Shown piece by piece: positions 37,686 through 46,159 of a stretch of DNA of 64,000 nt. The notes under the pieces were generated by a model. It saw only the letters and a list, made by a program, of their open reading frames with translations, did not search any database and had not been told where the DNA came from. The stretch is from assembly GCA_964370965.1 (NCBI GenBank), contig CAYJLW010000002.1:89478-153477 (forward strand), written 5' to 3'. The position numbers were made by a program, and so were the translations under genes. This stretch comes from CAYJLW01 sp964370965. Its GTDB lineage: Bacteria > Actinomycetota > Acidimicrobiia > UBA2766. How positions within the stretch are numbered: position 1 is the stretch's first letter; every line of letters begins with the position of its first letter.

Positions 37686-39245
37686 ATGAACGGAGCCCGA
37701 GCGCTCATCCGCACGCTCGTCGCCTGCGGGGTGGACACGTGCTTCACGAATCCGGGGACGTCCGAGATGCACTTCGTGGCGGCCCTCGACGCCGTCCCGG
37801 AGATGCGGGCGGTACTGGGCCTCTTCGAGGGCGTCGTCACGGGTGCCGCCGACGGGTACGGCCGCATGACGGGGCGGCCCGCTGCCACCCTCCTCCACCT
37901 CGGCCCCGGCCTGGGCAACGGGATCGCCAACCTCCACAACGCCCGCCGGGCCCGGACTCCGATCGTGAACATCGTGGGCGACCACGCCACGGGCCACGCC
38001 AAGTACGACGCCCCCCTGCAGTCCGACGTCGACGCCCTGGCGCGCAACGTGTCCGGCTGGATCCGCGCCACTCAGCAGCCCGGCGACGTGGCCGCCGACG
38101 CCTCCGACGCGGTGGCCGCCGCCCTCACCCCGCCCGGCCAGATCGCCACGCTCGTGCTCCCGGCCGACACGACCTGGATGGAGGCGGGCGAGCCCGCCGC
38201 CCCCCGCCCTTCTCCGGCCCCCGCTCCGGTCCCGCCAGACACGGTGGAGGCGGTCGCCGCCGCCCTCCGCTCCGGCGAACCCGCCCTCCTCCTCCTGGGT
38301 GGCGCCGCCGTGAGGGACCGGGGGCCTCTCGAGGCGGCGAGTCGGGTGGCCGCCGCCACCGGCGCCCGGCTCCTGTGCGAGACGTTCCCGGCCCGCCTCG
38401 TCCGCGGGGCCGGCCTGCCACCCCTAGACCGCCTGGGCTACCTGGCCGAGATGGCGACTGCCCAGCTCGCCGGCCTCCGCCACCTCGTCCTCGTCGACGC
38501 CAAACGGCCCGCCTCGTTCTTCGCCTACCCGGCCCAGCCCGGCGACCTCGTACCAGACGGCTGCGAGGTGCACGTCCTGGCGACGGGGAGCGACGACGTC
38601 CCGGGCGCCCTCGACGCCCTCGTGGAGGCCGCCGGTGCGGGCGGCGCCTCTCCCGCCGGCCAGCCGGCCGCACGCCCGGACCCCCCCACCGGTCCCCTTA
38701 CCGCCGAGTCCGCGACGGCGGCCGTGGGCACACTCCTGCCCGAGGGCGCTGTGATCTCCGACGAGTCGAACACGTCGGGGATCTTCCTCGCCCCGCACAC
38801 GGCGGGGGCACCGCCCCACGACGTCCTCACGCTCACCGGAGGCTCCATCGGCCAGGGCCTCCCGGTGGCGACGGGCGCCGCCCTCGCCTGCCCGGAGCGC
38901 AAGGTCATCTGCCTCGAGGCCGACGGGAGCGCCATGTACACGCTGCAGGCTCTCTGGACACAGGCCCGCGAGGGCCTCGACGTCACGACCGTCCTGCTCA
39001 ACAACCGCTCCTACGCCATCCTGAACCTGGAGCTGAGCCGGGTCGGTGCCGAAGCCGCCGGCCCCCGCGCCAAGGCCCTCTTCGACCTCTCCGGCCCCGA
39101 CATCGACTTCGTGGCCCTCGCCCGGGGGATGGGCGTGCCGGCGACCCGGGCCGGCACCGCCGCCGAGCTCGTGGCCGCGTTCTCGCGGGCGATGGCCGAA
39201 CCCGGCCCCCATCTCATCGAGGCCCTCGTCCCCCCTCTCGTCTGA
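37686..39245 (+). CDS. ThDP-dependent acetolactate-synthase-like / 2-oxoacid decarboxylase
   Basis: A 519-aa ThDP enzyme in three domains. The catalytic glutamate lies in LGLFEGVVTGAADGYGRMTG near residue 48. The ThDP/Mg motif runs from LEADGSAMYTLQALW (near 417) to LLNNRSYAIL. The length and lack of an FAD-domain signature fit benzoylformate-decarboxylase or oxalyl-CoA-decarboxylase-like relatives better than true acetolactate synthase. No small regulatory subunit is nearby. AAGGGAG precedes ATG 37686. It may decarboxylate the 2-oxoacid made by the upstream oxidase (inference). Confidence 0.82.
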   Translation: MNGARALIRTLVACGVDTCFTNPGTSEMHFVAALDAVPEMRAVLGLFEGVVTGAADGYGRMTGRPAATLLHLGPGLGNGIANLHNARRARTPIVNIVGDHATGHAKYDAPLQSDVDALARNVSGWIRATQQPGDVAADASDAVAAALTPPGQIATLVLPADTTWMEAGEPAAPRPSPAPAPVPPDTVEAVAAALRSGEPALLLLGGAAVRDRGPLEAASRVAAATGARLLCETFPARLVRGAGLPPLDRLGYLAEMATAQLAGLRHLVLVDAKRPASFFAYPAQPGDLVPDGCEVHVLATGSDDVPGALDALVEAAGAGGASPAGQPAARPDPPTGPLTAESATAAVGTLLPEGAVISDESNTSGIFLAPHTAGAPPHDVLTLTGGSIGQGLPVATGAALACPERKVICLEADGSAMYTLQALWTQAREGLDVTTVLLNNRSYAILNLELSRVGAEAAGPRAKALFDLSGPDIDFVALARGMGVPATRAGTAAELVAAFSRAMAEPGPHLIEALVPPLV

Positions 39246-39287
39246 GGGCGTAAGGAAACCCCTCCCCGGTCGTCCTCCCGGTGAAGA

Positions 39288-39306
39288 CCCCGACACCCGG
39301 TCGGGG
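39288..39306 (+). terminator. Hairpin after the ThDP enzyme gene
   Basis: Stem ccccgac / gtcgggg (7 bp) with loop acccg, 42 nt after the stop. No T-run. A plausible terminator, or part of the leader of the next gene. Confidence 0.4.
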
Positions 39307-39326
39307 CCCGACCCAGGGAGGCAGCA

Positions 39327-39845
39327 ATGAGGTCGAAACGAGTCCTGGCTCTTGTCGCGGCCGTGGTTCTCGTCCTGGGCGCCGGCGCCGTGGCGGCAGT
39401 CCTGACGTCGTCCCGCAATCCGGGTAGGTCCCCAGGGTCGGGGTCGAGGACGAGCCTCAGCCCCGGTGAAGACGTGCCCGCCGCGACAGTGACCACCGTT
39501 CCCCCGGGCGCTCCTGACGACGGCAGCGGCGGCGAGGGCACGCGGGATCCCGGAGCGGATCGAAACGGCGGCGGACCCCGGTGGGACGGTGACGGCGGTG
39601 ACGGCGAGGGCGACGGGGGTGGCGCAGCGGAGGCGCCCGAGGACGCCGGAGCCCAGGACCCCGCCGACCGCGACGGACTCCCCGACGGCGGCGGCGGCGA
39701 GGGCTACGACCCCGACGGACTCCCCGACGGCGGCGGCGGGGAGGGCTACGACCCCGACGGACTCCCCGACGGCGGCGGCGGGGAGGGCTACGACCCCGAC
39801 GGACTCCCCGACGGCGGCGGCGGCGAGGGCTACAGCGGCTCCTGA
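39327..39845 (+). CDS. Secreted or anchored acidic repeat protein
   Basis: A 172-aa protein with an N-terminal membrane segment/signal (residues about 5-26). A Gly/Asp-rich low-complexity body is followed by four copies of DGLPDGGGGEGYDP at the end. No catalytic domain. The acidic Gly-rich repeat could bind calcium or act as a spacer at the cell surface, but this is speculative. GGGAGG precedes ATG 39327. Confidence 0.65.
   Translation: MRSKRVLALVAAVVLVLGAGAVAAVLTSSRNPGRSPGSGSRTSLSPGEDVPAATVTTVPPGAPDDGSGGEGTRDPGADRNGGGPRWDGDGGDGEGDGGGAAEAPEDAGAQDPADRDGLPDGGGGEGYDPDGLPDGGGGEGYDPDGLPDGGGGEGYDPDGLPDGGGGEGYSGS
39672..39833. repeat. 42-bp tandem repeat, about four copies
   Basis: Units start at 39672, 39714, 39756 and 39798 (the last is 36 bp). 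They encode the 14-residue repeat DGLPDGGGGEGYDP at the C-terminus of the secreted protein. Near-identity at DNA level implies recent duplication or gene conversion. Confidence 0.95.
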
Positions 39846-39968
39846 GCCAGGGCGCTGCGGGGGGAGGTGCCGCAGGGACGGGCTCCTCCCCCCGCGCCAC
39901 GGATCCGCTCCCAAAGGCCTAGATTGCGGAACCGGAGCCGCACCGGGGGCGTAATGGGAGGTGAACAG

Positions 39969-40724
39969 ATGTTCTGCTCAGCGTGCGGGGCGCCTCGCGT
40001 TCCCGGCACCCGTTTCTGTGCGACGTGCGGCGGGGCCTTCCCGGACGACACGGGAGAAGCCCCGGTCACGGAGTCCCAGACCCCGCCGACTCCGCCGGCC
40101 CCCCCTGGCGGACCCTACGGGCCCCCCGTCTCCCCGCCCGCGGCGCCCGAGATCCCGCCGACGCAGCCCGTGGCCACAGCCGCCGCCCCCGGGTTCGCCC
40201 CTGTTCCGGGCCCCGTGCGACCCCCGCTCACCGTCCAGGAGCAGCGGCGCATCCGGTGGCTCTCGATAGCCATCATCGTCCTCCTCATGGCCTCCCTGCT
40301 CGTCACGGTCATCCTCCTCGGCGGCGGCGACGGGGGCGAGAGCCTGCAGTCGGCCCCGGCTGACCCGGCCCGGACGTCGGCGGACGCCACCGCCTCCACC
40401 ACGACGCCGACCACCAAGGCAGCCGCCACGGCGGCGGCGACCACGACCTCCCTGTCCGCCGGCTCACGCTCCGGCGGCTCGTCCACGGCCCCGCGGGCCG
40501 AGGCTCTCGTCGACGACGCCATGAGCCGCTGCGGCTTCAGCACGTCCGGCACCGTCGCCGTGGACATGACGAGGTCCTCGGTCTGGGTCGTGCGCACGAA
40601 GGTGACCCACCGGGTGGACGCCTCCACAGTGATCACAGACGAGGTGCGCTTCAACGTGAACGTCGCCTCGAGCGAGGTCACACCCACGGACCAACTCGGC
40701 TTCGAGCTCCTGGACTGCATATGA
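39969..40724 (+). CDS. Zinc-ribbon membrane protein
   Basis: A 251-aa protein. The N-terminus is a zinc ribbon with Cys3, Cys6, Cys17 and Cys20 (MFCSACGAP ... FCATCGG). A Pro-rich linker, a membrane helix near residues 97-118 (LSIAIIVLLMASLLVTVILL) and an outer Thr/Ala-rich stalk follow. A small C-terminal domain has two cysteines. ATG 39969 is set by GGGAGGT at 39957. It overlaps the DUF6777 gene by 4 nt (ATGA). Function unknown. Confidence 0.75.
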   Translation: MFCSACGAPRVPGTRFCATCGGAFPDDTGEAPVTESQTPPTPPAPPGGPYGPPVSPPAAPEIPPTQPVATAAAPGFAPVPGPVRPPLTVQEQRRIRWLSIAIIVLLMASLLVTVILLGGGDGGESLQSAPADPARTSADATASTTTPTTKAAATAAATTTSLSAGSRSGGSSTAPRAEALVDDAMSRCGFSTSGTVAVDMTRSSVWVVRTKVTHRVDASTVITDEVRFNVNVASSEVTPTDQLGFELLDCI

Positions 40725-41923
40725 CGGCGATCCCGCTTTCACCCCAGGCCGCGCCCCCGGGCGCAGGCCGTCGCACGATCCAGGCGCTCGCCGGGGGCAC
40801 GATAGGCGCCGCCGCCCTCTTCCTCGTCCTGGCCACGCTGCTGGTGGTGAGCTGGACGGGCGGGGGCGAAGTCCTGCTGGAGTCGGCAGCAGCGGCGGGC
40901 CCACAACCCTTCACCCCCACCGCCGCCGGCTCCGGCGCCGCCGGCGCTCTGGGCGCGAAGCCGAAGAGCGGCGTAACGCCTGCGACCGCCACGACCCCCC
41001 TCCCCCTGCCGTCCGCCCCGCCCATATCCGGAATCCCCGCCGGCCGGGTGGGCCTCTACGGCGGCACGGGCGACAACAGGGTGTGCGACCGCGACCAACT
41101 CGTGCGGTTCCTGGAGTCGAACCCTGCCAAGGCCCGGGCCTGGGCGGGTGTCCTCGGGGTCCGCGTCTCCGACATCGACGTCTACGTGCGCCGGCTCACA
41201 CCCACCGTGCTCCTGTACGACACCCGGGTCACGAACCACGGCTTCAGCGGGGGCCGGGCCACGTCGCGCCAGGCCGTGCTGCAGGCGGGCACGGCCGTGC
41301 TCGTGGACTCCCGGGGGGAGCCTGTGGTGCGCTGCGCCTGCGGAAACCCCCTCACGGCGCCCGTCCCCACGCGCCGCACCAGCTACACCGGCCAGGCGTG
41401 GCCGGGCTTCCGCCCCGGCGTCGTCGTGGTCGTCGTCGTGAACCGGCCCTCCGGCCAGAGCGGCCAGAGCGGCGCCCAGAGCGGGGGACAGGGCTCACAG
41501 ACCACGACCACCACGAAGGGATCCAAGACGATCGTGGTGACCGCCTCGCAGGCTGCGGACCCCGAGGACCAGGAGTTCATGGGGCTCGTCGTGGGCTCCA
41601 CGATCACGGCGAACAGCGACGGCCTCGCCACGGGGACCACGACGCAGCCGAAGTCAATATCCGGGCCGGACGGCGACCTGGCGGGCGCATCCACCTTGTC
41701 GTTCGAAGGCACGTACGACGACACATCCGGGAGCCTCACCGGCACCTTCAAATGGGACATCGAGTTCCAGGCCTTCACAGCCTCGTGCACGAGTCCCTTC
41801 CAGGGGGCGGGCTCGGGCGCCACGATCACCGGCGAAGCCAACTGGCAGTGCAGCGGCACGCTCGAAGGCTGGGGTTCCGGTACCGGTACCGCGGGAGCCA
41901 CGCTCACCATGCAGGTGAGCTGA
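40721..41923 (+). CDS. DUF6777-like membrane-anchored extracellular protein
   Basis: A 400-aa protein with a membrane helix near residues 24-46 and a large outer part. The region GLYGGTGDNRVCDRDQLVRF (near residue 111) to VVRCACGNPLTAP (near 205) resembles DUF6777. That domain is found in actinobacterial cell-surface proteins, often behind kinases or zinc ribbons. A Gln/Ser/Gly linker precedes a beta-rich C-terminal domain with two cysteines. It is coupled to the zinc-ribbon gene by ATGA. Role unknown. Confidence 0.72.
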   Translation: MTAIPLSPQAAPPGAGRRTIQALAGGTIGAAALFLVLATLLVVSWTGGGEVLLESAAAAGPQPFTPTAAGSGAAGALGAKPKSGVTPATATTPLPLPSAPPISGIPAGRVGLYGGTGDNRVCDRDQLVRFLESNPAKARAWAGVLGVRVSDIDVYVRRLTPTVLLYDTRVTNHGFSGGRATSRQAVLQAGTAVLVDSRGEPVVRCACGNPLTAPVPTRRTSYTGQAWPGFRPGVVVVVVVNRPSGQSGQSGAQSGGQGSQTTTTTKGSKTIVVTASQAADPEDQEFMGLVVGSTITANSDGLATGTTTQPKSISGPDGDLAGASTLSFEGTYDDTSGSLTGTFKWDIEFQAFTASCTSPFQGAGSGATITGEANWQCSGTLEGWGSGTGTAGATLTMQVS

Positions 41924-41926
41924 CGC

Positions 41927-42736
41927 GTGCCCGAACCCGCCCTGCTCGTGGAACGCGACGGCCACGTCGTCACCCTGACCCTGAACCGTCCCGGACGTCG
42001 CAACGCCTTCAACCCCGAGATGCTCGTGCGCCTCGCCGACGCCTGGGACATGATCGACGGGGACGACGACGTCCGCGTCGCCGTCCTCACCGGCGCCGGC
42101 GGCGACTTCTCCGCCGGGGCGGACCTCGACGAGCTCGTCGGGATGATGCTGGGCAAGCGCCCCCCCGGGAACGACTACGAGCAGCGCGTCAAGGACGACT
42201 ACTCCCTCATCTTCAAGGGATTCCTCAAGGACCACCGCATCACGAAGCCCGTCGTCGCCGCCGTCGAAGGCGCCTGCTTCGCCGGCGGCACGGAGATCCT
42301 CCAGGCCCTCGACGTCCGGGTCGCCGCCGAGGGCTCCCGCATCGCCATCTCCGAGGTGCAGCGGGGCCTCTTCCCAATGGGCGGTTCCACGGTACGGCTC
42401 CGCCGCCAGATCCCGTTCACGAAGGCGATGGAGCTCCTCCTCGTGGGCGACCCCATCGGCCCCGAGGAGGCGAAGGACGTCGGCTTGGTGGGTCGCGTCG
42501 TCCCCCGCGGCGAGGCCCTCGCCGAGGCCCACCGCATCGCGGGGCGCATCGCCCGCAACGGCCCCCTCGCCGTGCGCAAGATCAAGGAGGCCGTCATCGA
42601 GACGGAGTTCCTCCCCGAGGCCGAGGCGTTCGCCCGGGAGATGGAGATAGGCATGGCCGTGCAGATGAGCGCAGACGCCCGCGAGGGCGCCCAGGCCTTC
42701 CTCGAGAAGCGCGAGCCTCGCTGGAAGGGGCGGTAG
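41927..42736 (+). CDS. Enoyl-CoA hydratase/isomerase (crotonase family)
   Basis: A 269-aa crotonase. The oxyanion-hole segments are GDFSAGADLDEL (near residue 65) and EGACFAGGTEIL (near 115), the latter with one catalytic glutamate. The second region ISEVQRGLFPMGGS follows near 143. C-terminal LAVRKIKEAV is typical. Start GTG 41927, 3 nt after the DUF6777 stop. Hydratase versus isomerase activity cannot be told apart. It is convergent with the TetR gene. Confidence 0.9.
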   Translation: MPEPALLVERDGHVVTLTLNRPGRRNAFNPEMLVRLADAWDMIDGDDDVRVAVLTGAGGDFSAGADLDELVGMMLGKRPPGNDYEQRVKDDYSLIFKGFLKDHRITKPVVAAVEGACFAGGTEILQALDVRVAAEGSRIAISEVQRGLFPMGGSTVRLRRQIPFTKAMELLLVGDPIGPEEAKDVGLVGRVVPRGEALAEAHRIAGRIARNGPLAVRKIKEAVIETEFLPEAEAFAREMEIGMAVQMSADAREGAQAFLEKREPRWKGR

Positions 42737-42743
42737 GCGGCGC

Positions 42744-43388
42744 TCAGTCCTCCGCGGCGTCCTCACGCACGAACGCGGCCACGAGCCGCTCGGCGAAGGC
42801 GGCGACGTCGGCGGCGGGCGGCGGCTGGTAGTCGAGGGCCTTCATGGCCATCGCCCCGAAGACGAGAGCGAGGACGAAGTAGCGCAGCGTGTCGGCGGTG
42901 ACGTCGGGGGGGAGCATCTCCTCCGCCCCTGCCGCGTCGACGAGGTTCTCGATCGCCGTGGCCCGCTCGCGGACCCCTCGGCGCAGCACCGCCGCCACCT
43001 CCCGGTCGCGGGCGGCCACGGCGAGGCCGTCCAGGACCAGCGACTCCGCCTGGCGCACCGACGGTCCCGTCATGAGGATCTCGATCAGCTTCACCGCCAC
43101 CCCCGGCGTGAGCGTCCTCCCCAGCAGGGGTTCGAAGAGCGCCTCCAACTCCGCCGGGGCATAGGCGGCCACGGCCTCCGCGAGAAGCTGGGTCTTGCCC
43201 TGGAAGTTGGCGTATATCGCCCCGGTCGTGAACCCTGCCGCCCGGGCGATCTCCGAGACGTTCGCCCGGTCGAAGCCCCGACGGGCGAAGACGTCGATCG
43301 CGGCCTCGACGAGACGGCGGCGGGTCTCCTCTGTGGCCTCGACCCGCCCCGGCTGCGTGCCGGTGTCGGCGGCGGCACTCCTCGGCAC
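42744..43388 (-). CDS. TetR family transcriptional regulator
   Basis: A 214-aa regulator. The helix-turn-helix (VSEIARAAGFTTGAIYANFQ, then GKTQLLAEA) occupies residues about 32-62. A helical ligand domain follows. Start GTG 43388, five bases after the oxidoreductase stop, so it is the last gene of that operon. It most likely represses its own operon through the palindrome at 48119-48132. The ligand would be an acyl-CoA or the operon's substrate (inference). Confidence 0.88.
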   Translation of the reverse strand: MPRSAAADTGTQPGRVEATEETRRRLVEAAIDVFARRGFDRANVSEIARAAGFTTGAIYANFQGKTQLLAEAVAAYAPAELEALFEPLLGRTLTPGVAVKLIEILMTGPSVRQAESLVLDGLAVAARDREVAAVLRRGVRERATAIENLVDAAGAEEMLPPDVTADTLRYFVLALVFGAMAMKALDYQPPPAADVAAFAERLVAAFVREDAAED

Positions 43389-43393
43389 GGGGC

Positions 43394-46159
43394 CTAGCCC
43401 TCCGCCGGTTCGCAGTCGACGAACACGCAGCGGTCGAAGGGCGTGGGCTGCCACTCCGTGGGCGTGTAGGAGAGGTGGCCGTAGCCGGTGACAAGGTGGA
43501 GCCACTTCACCATGCCGGGCTCCACCTCGTTGGCCCCCTTGCCCCCGGGGAACATGAAGCCCTCGAAACCGTTGTATACCGTGAGGCCGCCCGGCACCTG
43601 CGTGGGGCTCACCCGGGCAGCGACCACGAAGTCCCCGGCGTCGTTCCAGATCCGCACGGGGGCGTCGTCGGCGATCCCCTTCGCCGCCGCGTCGGCGTCG
43701 TTGACGAGCACGAAGGGCTTGCCGCGGTGTGTCTCCAGGAGCACGGGGTTCGTGGTGTTCATGGCATGCACGCTCCAGCGGTTGTGGCCGCTGGAGAGCT
43801 TGAAGGGGTGGTCCCCGCCCATGAGCGGCGGGTCCTTGTGCACGGGCAGGTCCTCGCCCGCCTCCCGGTACCACGGGTGGTCGATGAGGAACTGCGCCCG
43901 CCGCGTGAGCGTGGGGTAAGGGTGGCCCAGCTCCACATGGTTGCGCAGCGGGGCGTGGGTCTCCCCGCGGGGGAACGGCGACGCCTGGCCCTTGGCCATC
44001 GTCATGAGACCCCAGTCGTCGTAGCGGAGCCAGCCCTTTTCCCGGAACGTGTCCAGGGTCGTGCCCGGCGCCAGCGACCCGGCATGCACGGCGTCCCGGA
44101 CCATCTCGTCGGCGACACCCTCGTCGTCGAGGAGGCGCCCGCCGAGGGTGTACTCGTCCCAAAGGGTGTCGAAGCGCCGCAAGGTGCCGGTGGCGTCCTT
44201 GTAGCCCTCGATCCCCCGCTCCCTCGCCCGGGAGGCGAGGCTCTCCAGGAGCGAGGCGAGCATCTCCCACTCCGAGCGGGCCTCGCCGGCGGGCGGGGCG
44301 GCGGCGTTCGTGAGACCGAGGAACATCGTCCAGGGCGTGGGCATGTTGAAGACGGTCTTCTCGTAGAACTGCGTGGCGGGCAGGACGACGTCGGCGTACA
44401 GCGCCGTCTGGGACATACGGAAGTCCACGGCGACGATCTTCGTGAGCTGCGGCCAGAGGGTCTCTAGGAGCAGCTCCTGGCCGCCGCGGGTGCGCCGCAT
44501 CATGTTCCCGGCGATCTCCAGGAGGACCCGGGGAGGCCGGTCAGGGCGCACCTTCGAAGCCGACGGCCACAAGGGCGCCATCTCGTTCCAGTACGAGTCG
44601 AAGTCCCGCACCATCGTGGGATCGTTCCAGTCCGGGTTGTTCCACCGGTCCCGGAACCCGGCGTGCCAATACCAGAAGAACGCCGGCGGCACCATGCCGG
44701 ACTGCTGGGCGCCCAGGACCCGCCACATCGTGGTGGCGGCGAGCTCGTCGGTCATCGTGGGGTCCTGGGCCTTGAGGCCCTCGGTGAGCATCTCGATCGT
44801 GGAGATGAGCTCCTCCGCGCCCTCGATGCCGGGCTTGTTCTTCGTCATCGCCACCGTGTGGCCGTCGAACAGGCCCGTCGCCCACCCGCTCATGGCCGTG
44901 CCCTTCTTGCCCCAGTTCGCCGTGAGGGCAAGGAGCAGCAGCGCTGCCCGGCTCATGAGGTCGCCGTGGTAGTACTTCGTGACCCCGGCCCCGAGGACGA
45001 TGCGGGTGCGCCCCGCCGCCACCTTGCGAGCCACGGTGCGCACCGTCTCCGGGTGCGTCCCACAGGTCTCCGAGACGGCTTCGGGCGTGTAGTTCCCGTC
45101 GAGGTGCCGGCGCATCCGCGCGAACACCGGCTCCACGGTCACGGTGGCGCCGTCGGCGAGGTCGACTTCGAGGGTGCCCTCGAGAACGGGCTCGAAGTCG
45201 AGGAAGAGGCTCCCCGGGTCCGCGGCCACGACACCCCCGTCTGGGTGGGCGTGGAAGAAGCGGTCGTCGCGCCCGCCCTCTTGCACGTGGCATTCGCGCA
45301 GGAACTCCTGGGTGTCGGTGCGCATGAGGAGCGAGAGGTCCGTCTGGGAGCGCACGAAGTCGAGGTCTGCGAGGCCCTCGGCGAGGACCGTCTGGCACAT
45401 CGCCAGCGCCAGGGCGGCGTCGCTGCCGTGGCGTACCGGCACGTGGAAGTCGGCGTGGCTGTGCGACGGGCTCACGTCGGGTGAGACGAGGACGATCTCG
45501 GTGCCCTTGTAGCGGGCCTCGGTGAAGTAGTGGAAGCTCGCCTGGAACGTGTATGCCGGGTTGGCGTGCCACCACAGGATCGTATCCGCGTGGAAGACGT
45601 CGTCGACCGAGGGGGCGAAGTAGAACTTGCCCAGCGTCTGGTGGAAGCCCGGCCAGAAGTCGTTGATGGAGGCGTCGACGTCGAGGACGGTGCCCCCGAG
45701 CGCCGTCATGAAGCGCATGGACGGGACGACGGCGCCGATCTCGGGCGACCCCTCGTGCACGACGGCCTCCGGGCCGATCTCCTCGATGGCGTCGATGATG
45801 GCGTCGGAGATCTCCGTGAAGGCCTCGTCCCAGGAGATCTCCTCCCACTTGCCCTCGCCCCGCTCGCCCGCGCGGCGCAGGGGGTGCAGGAGGCGGTCGG
45901 CGCCGTACATCTGCCGGCTCCAGGCCACGCCCTTCTGGCACCCCATGGGGTTCATGTCGGGCACGCCCTCCTCGACCCGGTCGAGGTTGCCGGCGAGCTC
46001 CTCGCGCACGACCTTGCCGTCCTTCACGAACACGTACAGCGGGCAGTTCCCCGGGAAGCAGTCCACGCAGTGCGTGCCGAAGGCGACGTTGTCCCACTCC
46101 ACGTCGATGCGGCGGCGGTAGCGATCCTCGCCCTGACGGACGTCGCCGGGGGCGGTCAC
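43394..46159 (-). CDS. Molybdopterin-dependent oxidoreductase, DMSO-reductase family catalytic subunit
   Basis: A 921-aa bis-MGD enzyme. The N-terminus has an Fe-S ligand set THCVDCFPGNC ... MGCQKG (residues about 27-75). The His-x3-Cys-x4-Cys spacing recalls type II enzymes (NarG, ethylbenzene dehydrogenase) rather than formate dehydrogenases. Cofactor-binding segments include WWHANPAYTFQASFHYF, LGAGVTKYYHGDLMSRA and the C-terminal SSGHNRWSVHAM. No Tat signal is visible, and no beta (ferredoxin) or gamma (heme) subunit is adjacent. GTG 46159 overlaps the dehydrogenase stop as GTGA. Substrate unknown. Confidence 0.85.
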   Translation of the reverse strand: MTAPGDVRQGEDRYRRRIDVEWDNVAFGTHCVDCFPGNCPLYVFVKDGKVVREELAGNLDRVEEGVPDMNPMGCQKGVAWSRQMYGADRLLHPLRRAGERGEGKWEEISWDEAFTEISDAIIDAIEEIGPEAVVHEGSPEIGAVVPSMRFMTALGGTVLDVDASINDFWPGFHQTLGKFYFAPSVDDVFHADTILWWHANPAYTFQASFHYFTEARYKGTEIVLVSPDVSPSHSHADFHVPVRHGSDAALALAMCQTVLAEGLADLDFVRSQTDLSLLMRTDTQEFLRECHVQEGGRDDRFFHAHPDGGVVAADPGSLFLDFEPVLEGTLEVDLADGATVTVEPVFARMRRHLDGNYTPEAVSETCGTHPETVRTVARKVAAGRTRIVLGAGVTKYYHGDLMSRAALLLLALTANWGKKGTAMSGWATGLFDGHTVAMTKNKPGIEGAEELISTIEMLTEGLKAQDPTMTDELAATTMWRVLGAQQSGMVPPAFFWYWHAGFRDRWNNPDWNDPTMVRDFDSYWNEMAPLWPSASKVRPDRPPRVLLEIAGNMMRRTRGGQELLLETLWPQLTKIVAVDFRMSQTALYADVVLPATQFYEKTVFNMPTPWTMFLGLTNAAAPPAGEARSEWEMLASLLESLASRARERGIEGYKDATGTLRRFDTLWDEYTLGGRLLDDEGVADEMVRDAVHAGSLAPGTTLDTFREKGWLRYDDWGLMTMAKGQASPFPRGETHAPLRNHVELGHPYPTLTRRAQFLIDHPWYREAGEDLPVHKDPPLMGGDHPFKLSSGHNRWSVHAMNTTNPVLLETHRGKPFVLVNDADAAAKGIADDAPVRIWNDAGDFVVAARVSPTQVPGGLTVYNGFEGFMFPGGKGANEVEPGMVKWLHLVTGYGHLSYTPTEWQPTPFDRCVFVDCEPAEG

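Noticed and set aside
37686..39245. True acetolactate synthase (ilvB)
   Set aside because: No regulatory subunit or ilvC nearby, and the ThDP motif context fits decarboxylase-like relatives better.
39672..39833. CRISPR array
   Set aside because: Copies are directly adjacent without spacers and lie in a coding frame.
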